DNA of 64,000 nucleotides. It comes from Phytoseiulus persimilis. Lineage: Eukaryota; Arthropoda; Arachnida; Mesostigmata; Phytoseiidae. Both the position numbers and the translations under genes were made by a program. Shown piece after piece: positions 58,460 to 64,000 of the stretch; within the stretch, counting starts at the first letter, position 1; each line of letters opens with the position of its first letter. Location: NCBI GenBank assembly GCA_037576195.1, contig CM075101.1:15748001-15812000 (forward strand), written 5' to 3'. The notes under the pieces are model-generated. The model had not been told where the DNA came from, searched no databases, and worked only from the letters and a program-made list of their open reading frames with translations.

Positions 58460-60365
58460 CACTGTATCCTTCCGCTGTGGTGCTCGCTCCTCGTTGAAAC
58501 ATGAGTTCAAATTGGCTGAGTTCTCATGTATGTACTCCCCAATTTTCTCTTCTCTCAGCCGTTTGCTGAATCGGAGCGCAAGAACGCGAGAAAATCATAC
58601 CGACAGGCAGTTGATGACAAAAAGGTATCCGATGAAGAGCTCAAGTGTTGCTTGGCTGTTCGCCTGTAGACAGGCTGAATCGATCCCCGGGACCTTTCTT
58701 GCGTCCTGAAATGGAGATCCAGTTTCTAGTGACAACACTGCCACCGGATCGAGACAAAGCTATCCCGTTTCGAGTTCGTTTATTCTTCCGAAAGCCGTAC
58801 ACTACATGTCTGACGTTGCACCATGAGCCAAGACTCTGGGAAGGAGCCGACACCGATTACTGACATCGGTCTCACGACATTCGGAACAATTCCATCTAGT
58901 ATCTAGCAGCTCATGAAATCTTGAGAATATTCATCTGAAATGCAGGTTCCATTCAAACTGCTTGCGATGCGCAGGGATCTGATTCGGATATAGTTGTGAA
59001 AAACGTATGCATTCGATTCGTTATCTTGGGTCAATGATTAGACCCATCTCTCTACAACGGTTGAATCTCTTTGATCCGCTCCCGAGGCCGTTCACGCAGA
59101 CAACCACTACTTTCGCTCTTCCTGAGCTCTTGCCGCTCGGGAAGCTGCTCCTAATCGGAGCGTCGTCGCGGAATCTAGAAATTGGGAATTGAGATTCCAC
59201 TTCCGGAGTCCCTGCTGGACTCGCCTTGAAAACGGGTGAATCCCTCATCTCAACCTCTAATGTCATACCAGTGATTTCCTCCGGAGACGGTACAGGATCA
59301 TTTTTCGTGTTTGAAGTGACTTAGAGATGACCTATATCCGCCGAAGTAACAGCCAAATAACTCTAACCCGCCACCTCGAAGAGTGGCCACCTCACATCGA
59401 CCACTCCTGGATGTGCGCTGGCAGAGATGGTGAGTTTTCACATACCTTCCACCCAACTTTCCGACTGAGAGCCTCCGGCATTGATGGCCCAACTTGGAAC
59501 CCTGGAGCGGGATGTTGGCCATTGAAAAGCCGGACTGAAAGCTCTGGCGGAGGATGTCGTGATTCAGACGCATGTTCAACAACAGCAAAACCTCAACTAT
59601 GCGAACCTAGACAATATGAACTCTGGTTGGCCTGTGCATCTTTATATATGAGCTTCGCGGAACTGAGAATCGCTTGCAGTCTCTATCAAAGACGGCGACA
59701 ATCATTATCAGGTGCGATCAGAGTTATAGTGGGAACAATGATTGTAGCAATATAGTTCTCGCACTTGGTATGGATTATATCAACTTTTTTTCGACAACAA
59801 TCAGATCATACTATCGAGGTTCTGTTGCACACATTATTCGAACACCTCGAGCTCGCCCTCTTCTCTTTGATGCTGTATATCATCCACTCCTAGCACATCG
59901 AATTCGGTTAACCTGGAAACAGCTGAACCGAGTCTCAACTATTTCCGGTGGGAATATGGAAACGGCACCTCGGGTTGCTCAAATCTGAACAGCTCGGCTC
60001 TCTTCTCGCAACATCTGCTCCCCACGAAGCATTCGGATCGATTCTGGACAATACGTCGATAAACTGAGAAACATCCATTCCTGGTGGATGTCGATTTCCG
60101 ACTAATGCGCTGCAGCTGAGCTTTCTTTGTGGATTGAGCAGAACACGTAGATTGAGGCTGAGTGACGACGGCACTTCGCTTCAACGACGAGGTTCATTCA
60201 TGCCCTCAGCGCTAGGGCATTACCGTCTCGGGTCGTTAATCGTTAATTCAATGTCACGAAATCGAAATTTTACTCAAACAGCGTTTTCCTAGCCCGTCAC
60301 CCTGATATTATCAGAGTAATATTCCGCTAGAATATGAGCGTGACGAACGGGATTTTATTCAGGGA
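58460..60365. other. No gene recognised
   Basis: Open frames up to 142 codons (59327-59755) on + and 96 codons on -, overlapping, with no domains. Nothing supports a gene. Confidence 0.3.
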
Positions 60366-60370
60366 AGCCC

Positions 60371-60378
60371 CATAAAAG
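60371..60378 (+). promoter_or_regulatory. TATA-like box of peptide gene P3
   Basis: CATAAAAG, 67 bp upstream of the ATG at 60438. First base differs from P2 (TATAAAAG); position is conserved. Confidence 0.65.
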
Positions 60379-60437
60379 CTACCGCGGCGTCGATTTGAAC
60401 CACAATTCATCCCATCGAGAACTGCACATCCATCGAG

Positions 60438-60608
60438 ATGAAGCTCCTGTACGTCTTCGCTTTCGTGGCAGCCATTCTTTGCTCTGTGATGTCCGTTGAA
60501 GGCTCGTTGGTGCAGGGAAGCGACGCTCTCTACCCGATGCAAGATGAGTTAGCCGCAAAGCCACCCGGTCGACCCGGCAGCAAGAAGAAGGGAGGCAAGA
60601 AGGGATAA
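60438..60608 (+). CDS. Secreted peptide P3, SL(I/V)QGSDGLYPMQ family
   Basis: 56 residues, single exon. Signal peptide MKLLYVFAFVAAILCSVMSVEG, mature start SLVQGSDALYPMQDELAAK, a shorter PPGRPG stretch than in P1 and P2, and the end KKKGGKKG. AATAAA at 60663-60668. The Gly/Pro segment differs in length between the three paralogues while signal, core and Lys end are kept; this suggests the core and the basic end are the working parts and the middle a spacer. No acidic or Cys-containing domain. Function unknown. Confidence 0.82.
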   Translation: MKLLYVFAFVAAILCSVMSVEGSLVQGSDALYPMQDELAAKPPGRPGSKKKGGKKG

Positions 60609-60669
60609 GTCGGGTTTCTCCCAGCATTCCAAATGAGACCTCCAACCTTGACTTGATGGTTCAATAAAG

Positions 60670-61740
60670 TGATGAGAGGATATAAATCGGTTGGAATTCA
60701 TTTCGGGGTGGTTCCGAACTGCGTCGCACAAGGTGGGGGAAGAGGGTGGGTCTTCGCTGAGAACTTGCCACAGGCGTGTTGACGTACTTGTGCGATCTGG
60801 GAGCAAGTTCCGGATCGCGCTGCATCATCGACGCTCAGTTCCCCGAGGAGTCTTTCCTGGGCTTGAAGGATCCCTAACATTCTGGGATAACTCTCCCTCA
60901 GGAATGTTGGGTCTATCAATGTACCGGACTCTCAATGACCACGGAGACCGTCATATTTCCCTTGGAGAGCCCGAAGTTCGTCGAAACGCATCATAGCAAC
61001 AGAAACTCAAGAGGACCGTTTGAGAACGTTCCACCCCACCTCCGCCCTCGAGGGGTACGCTCCCCTTTCCCAAATTAAGCTGACGTCAACGGAACTGAAA
61101 ACTTCGAACCCCAGCGTCGACGGAGATTGTCAATGGCTCCATGGAAGTAGAATTACTTGAGACCTCATTGATCCCGGGAATGCAGATTCCATGCAAAGCA
61201 TTCCGCTCACCAAGACCGCAGGGGAGGAGGAGCAAGCTATCGAGTTGCGAGTGCGACTTGCGACCAGCCTGGTCGACGAGACCTCTCTGAAATCGAGATT
61301 CCGAGCGTACTCTATGTCACAAATTTAATTCTTGCGAGGTGCATCTCCGGAGGAGTACGCATCAGAGTCTGTCAGTGTTAATTGGGGAAGGGGCACCTTA
61401 CCCATTCATGGCACTGTTTCCACCAGAAGATGCATGAGCTCTCAGAAGTTGGGCATACCCAAATCGGCTTCCGATTCCTGGAGCTGTGAGAAGGAAGGTC
61501 AACCTGCATCGGCGCCGTCCATTCCAGGTCATCGCGGAAGTGACACAGCTAATTCGATCTCGAACGGGCCCGTGAGAGGATCCATGAGCTATAAATTAAC
61601 AGCAGATCCATCGAGAATATCATGACAGGCTCGTTCATAAGGAGGCTCGCCGACCTTGATCGATTGCTCGGCGCTGTCGTGACAGCTCGCAGCCATGAGC
61701 CGATGAACGCGTCGCAAAAGAATATGTTCGGACAGAACGC
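60670..61740. other. No gene recognised
   Basis: Open frames of 73-101 codons overlap on both strands, without signatures. Position between P3 and P4. Confidence 0.3.
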
Positions 61741-61744
61741 AGAG

Positions 61745-61752
61745 TATAAAAG
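61745..61752 (+). promoter_or_regulatory. TATA box of peptide gene P4
   Basis: TATAAAAG, 74 bp upstream of the ATG at 61819. Confidence 0.75.
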
Positions 61753-61818
61753 CTCATCTCGAGCTTCACCAAGACATAGATCGGACGCCGCTTCGACGTA
61801 TTCCCTAAATCTCGAAAC

Positions 61819-62040
61819 ATGAAACCCCTCATCTCCCTCGTTATCCTCGTCGTGATTCTCAGCTTGATGACGACAGCCCTGGCGGCATGCCATGGTAGCC
61901 GCACTATCGAGTCGAGGAACTACAGATCTGCTCGGCAGTATCAAGGCGAGGACGATGAAGCCATGCTGCGACGGCTCTCCACAGAGGCACCTCCCCCGCC
62001 CCCTGTCGATGGAAGGAGAAGATACAGAAGCCGCTATTGA
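61819..62040 (+). CDS. Secreted peptide P4, Pro run and Arg-rich C-terminus
   Basis: 73 residues, single exon. Signal peptide MKPLISLVILVVILSLMTTA, probably cleaved around LAA. The mature part starts with CHGSRTIESRNYRSARQYQ, has an acidic patch (GEDDEA), the dibasic MLRRLS, then TEAPPPPPVDG and the end RRRYRSRY. A single mature Cys. It is not related in sequence to P1-P3 but shares size, TATA promoter, lack of introns, orientation and basic end. The dibasic sites could be processing points of a precursor. AATAAA at 62095-62100. Not recognised as a named family. Confidence 0.75.
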   Translation: MKPLISLVILVVILSLMTTALAACHGSRTIESRNYRSARQYQGEDDEAMLRRLSTEAPPPPPVDGRRRYRSRY

Positions 62041-62118
62041 TAGGGGAAGCTTCGTCAGTGGAGATTCTGCACCCGACGAGTTATGGTGAATCATAATAAA
62101 TGATGTCAACTCTCTAAT

Positions 62119-64000
62119 CTTTTTTTTTCTCATTATGACAGGAGGGGAAATCCCTTCGGACACCACGGGAAGAGTTCTTTGCCCAGGTAGTGAGGTGTGG
62201 CCTCTAAAACCCCCCCTGTCGCCACCCAGGGGACGGGAACTCGAGTTTTTAGCTCGTTTGGTATTGCGTCCGTCACACCGGGAGCCCTTCCACTAGCTGC
62301 GCAGTCTTTGTTTCAAATCTGCGTATTCATTCCGATAGGCATCTTGATTACGTTGGCTGTACAAGCATTGAGTTGCCTGCCTGTAATGCGTCCAAACGTC
62401 TTCGCCTAGCTTCTTCCAGCTCAGTTTTCCTGCTGAGAACTTTGCTAATGGTTCTACATATCCGCCTCCATTCGTCCTCGCTCTGCAACATTTCCGGCAT
62501 CAGGCTGGGCACATTCGCAGCAGAGCTTATTGCTGTTCTCTGTACTGCTAGAGCCGAACAGTGAAGGACGGTGTGTTCGACTGTGTCTTCCTCCCCAAAG
62601 TGACAGTGAACGCACATGGGCGTCGGCGACAGGTTGAATCGACTCAGATACGCCTGGAAATTGCCGTGTCTCGAGAGCACCTGAGATAGGTGATAGCTGA
62701 CTGTGCCGAACTTCCTTTCGCACCATTTTTTTAGGTCAGGAACGCATTTGTGCGTCCATCGTCCTCCCGGGTCGTTGTCCCATCTAAACTGCCACTTCTC
62801 AAGCGTTTTCGCCTTGATCTCCTCATCAGTCGATCCACATTGGTCCCCTTCTTCAAGGTCATATGGAGCGTCTCGCCGTTTGTTTTCCTGCCAGATTTCA
62901 GTTCTTTCTTCCGCCAAGAGCGTGGGTTGGTTCTGGCCAGAACTAGCACCGCTGCAGTCGACACAGTGCGGTAGCACCGTGTGATTCTAATGGCCATCGT
63001 CCTCTGTGTCCTTTCAAGTAACTGTCGGTTGTATGCGAGTTTCAGCGCGTTTGGAGCCCACGTTGGCGCTGCATACAACGCAATCGATTCGGCTACCGTC
63101 GCGAGCAATCTTCTTTGTGTTTCCGATGCCCCGTATGTGCGAGGAAGGATTTTTGCCATGTCCTTCGCGGCTCTCGCTGCTTTTGTCGCTGCCATCTCCA
63201 CATGTATCGAGCCTTTAAGGTTTGCCTGGAGGTAAACTCCCAAATATCTTGCTGATTCCGTGAACTCCACCAAGTGTCCTTCTATTCGAATTGATAGTGG
63301 GACATCGTTTCTCCTGCCAAGAAGCACCACCGCTTCCGTTTTTTCCGGAGCCATGCGTAAGTAGTGCTCCTGGCACCATCTTGAGATTTTCCGCAGAGCA
63401 GTGTTCGCTATCTCCTCTAGCTCTTCCGTGTTATTCGCCATAACTAGGAGCGCTAAATCGTCCGCGTAGGCGATTGTCTGTGCTCCATCGGGCATCTCTA
63501 CCCGGAGAATGTCGTCGTACGCCGTGTTCCACAGGGTTGGCCCCAGAACAGAGCCCCGGGGGACTCCTGCGGTCATGCTGTGCCTGCGTCCATCCTCATC
63601 AGTGACCCATCGCTTGGACAGATATGATGCTATGATTTTACGCAGATATGGGGAGACATCCCTCTTGGCAAGGCTCGAGAGTACTAGTCCCCATTCAACA
63701 GAGTTGAATGCATTTTTGATATCCAACAGGATGATTATGCACCGCTTCCTTCTGGGACTCGCCTTTTCTCTTTCTCTCCTCACGGGTTCGAAGACTCTTT
63801 CTATCGCCGACAAAGTGGATCTTCCTGGACGAGAACCGTATTGGTTCTCCGACAAGCCGCCGTTGTCCTCTAGTTCATTTCGCAGTCTTATGTTGATTAT
63901 CGTCTCGACGGCTTTTGCAATCGTGTTCAGCAGACAAATCGGTCTGTATGCGTCCTTTTTACCCGCCTTCGGGATGAGCATCAGATTCGCTGTTTTCCAC
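62119..64000 (-). mobile_element. R1-like LINE, 3' part of ORF2 with poly(A) end (continues beyond window)
   Basis: Minus strand. The RT block at 63981-62950 contains KKDAYRPICLLNTIAKAVE, RPGRSTLSAIE, IIILLDIKNAFNSVEW, GVPRGSVLGPTLW and the active site TIAYADDLALLV, all intact. After a frame change near 62930 the C-terminal part continues as NQPTLLAEERTEIW and ends with the knuckle CVHCHFGEEDTVEHTVLHC (about 62625-62565), stopping at 62348. The 3' end is a T run on the + strand (62119-62128), that is a poly(A) tail. The single frameshift makes this copy defective. The 5' part is outside the window. Confidence 0.88.

Noticed and set aside
59298-59755. Overlapping frames of 142 (+) and 96 (-) codons
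   Set aside because: No signatures, splice sites or poly(A) signals; within the chance range for DNA near 50% GC.
1-64000. tRNA or rRNA genes
   Set aside because: No cloverleaf or conserved rRNA stretch was recognised by eye; a covariance-model scan was not possible here, so absence is not proven.

Overview
All calls were made by eye from the sequence; no database search was run. The window looks like a repeat-rich arthropod nuclear region, possibly chelicerate or mite (weak inference). The reasons are: short GT-AG introns (about 80 bp) alongside long ones, TATA-box single-exon genes with AATAAA signals, a tandem group of ionotropic-receptor-like genes (an arthropod chemosensory type), and remnants of Ty3/gypsy, BEL/Pao, R1-like LINE and hAT elements. 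No bacterial gene organisation, rRNA, tRNA or CRISPR was seen.

Region 1 (about 0.9-32 kb) is dominated by repeated copies of a small three-exon gene. Exon 1 is a very conserved signal peptide (M-x-IFSLLT-x-AAVLLAS-x-GTSEG). Exon 2 is 51 nt and carries C-x-RGYRWDS-x-RR-x-C. Exon 3 is short and ends just before AATAAA in several copies. Five copies keep exons and splice sites (A + at 1 kb, D - at 10-11 kb, B + at 16-17 kb, C + at 25-26 kb, E - at 30 kb); two are wrecks (F at 7.5-8.8 kb, G at 21-22.7 kb). Copy A carries a degenerate gypsy element in intron 2. The copies sit in segmental duplications (B block against C block, D block against E block) that also carry BEL/Pao fragments. A 45-bp minisatellite of about 46 units lies at 18.95-21.05 kb. 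An hAT element (27-29.3 kb) separates C from E.

Region 2 (32-37 kb) has no gene I can support. Region 3 (37.3-53.7 kb) holds three related ionotropic-receptor-like loci on the + strand: a heavily decayed one (37.3-40.5 kb), one broken by stops and a frameshift (46.2-47.5 kb), and one that can be read through ten phase-compatible exons (50.33-53.65 kb), provided one intron uses a GC donor.

Region 4 (54-62 kb) carries four small intronless TATA-box genes for secreted peptides. Three are paralogues with the mature start SL(I/V)QGSD(G/A)LYPMQ, a Gly/Pro-rich middle and a Lys-rich end. The fourth is unrelated, with a Pro run and an Arg-rich tail. A BED-zinc-finger gene lies among them at 57.4 kb. 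The window ends in an R1-like LINE (- strand) whose poly(A) end lies about 20 bp beyond the fourth peptide gene, and begins with the 3' end of another LINE.

The most interesting content is the two families of small secreted peptides, neither of which I recognise from a named family.
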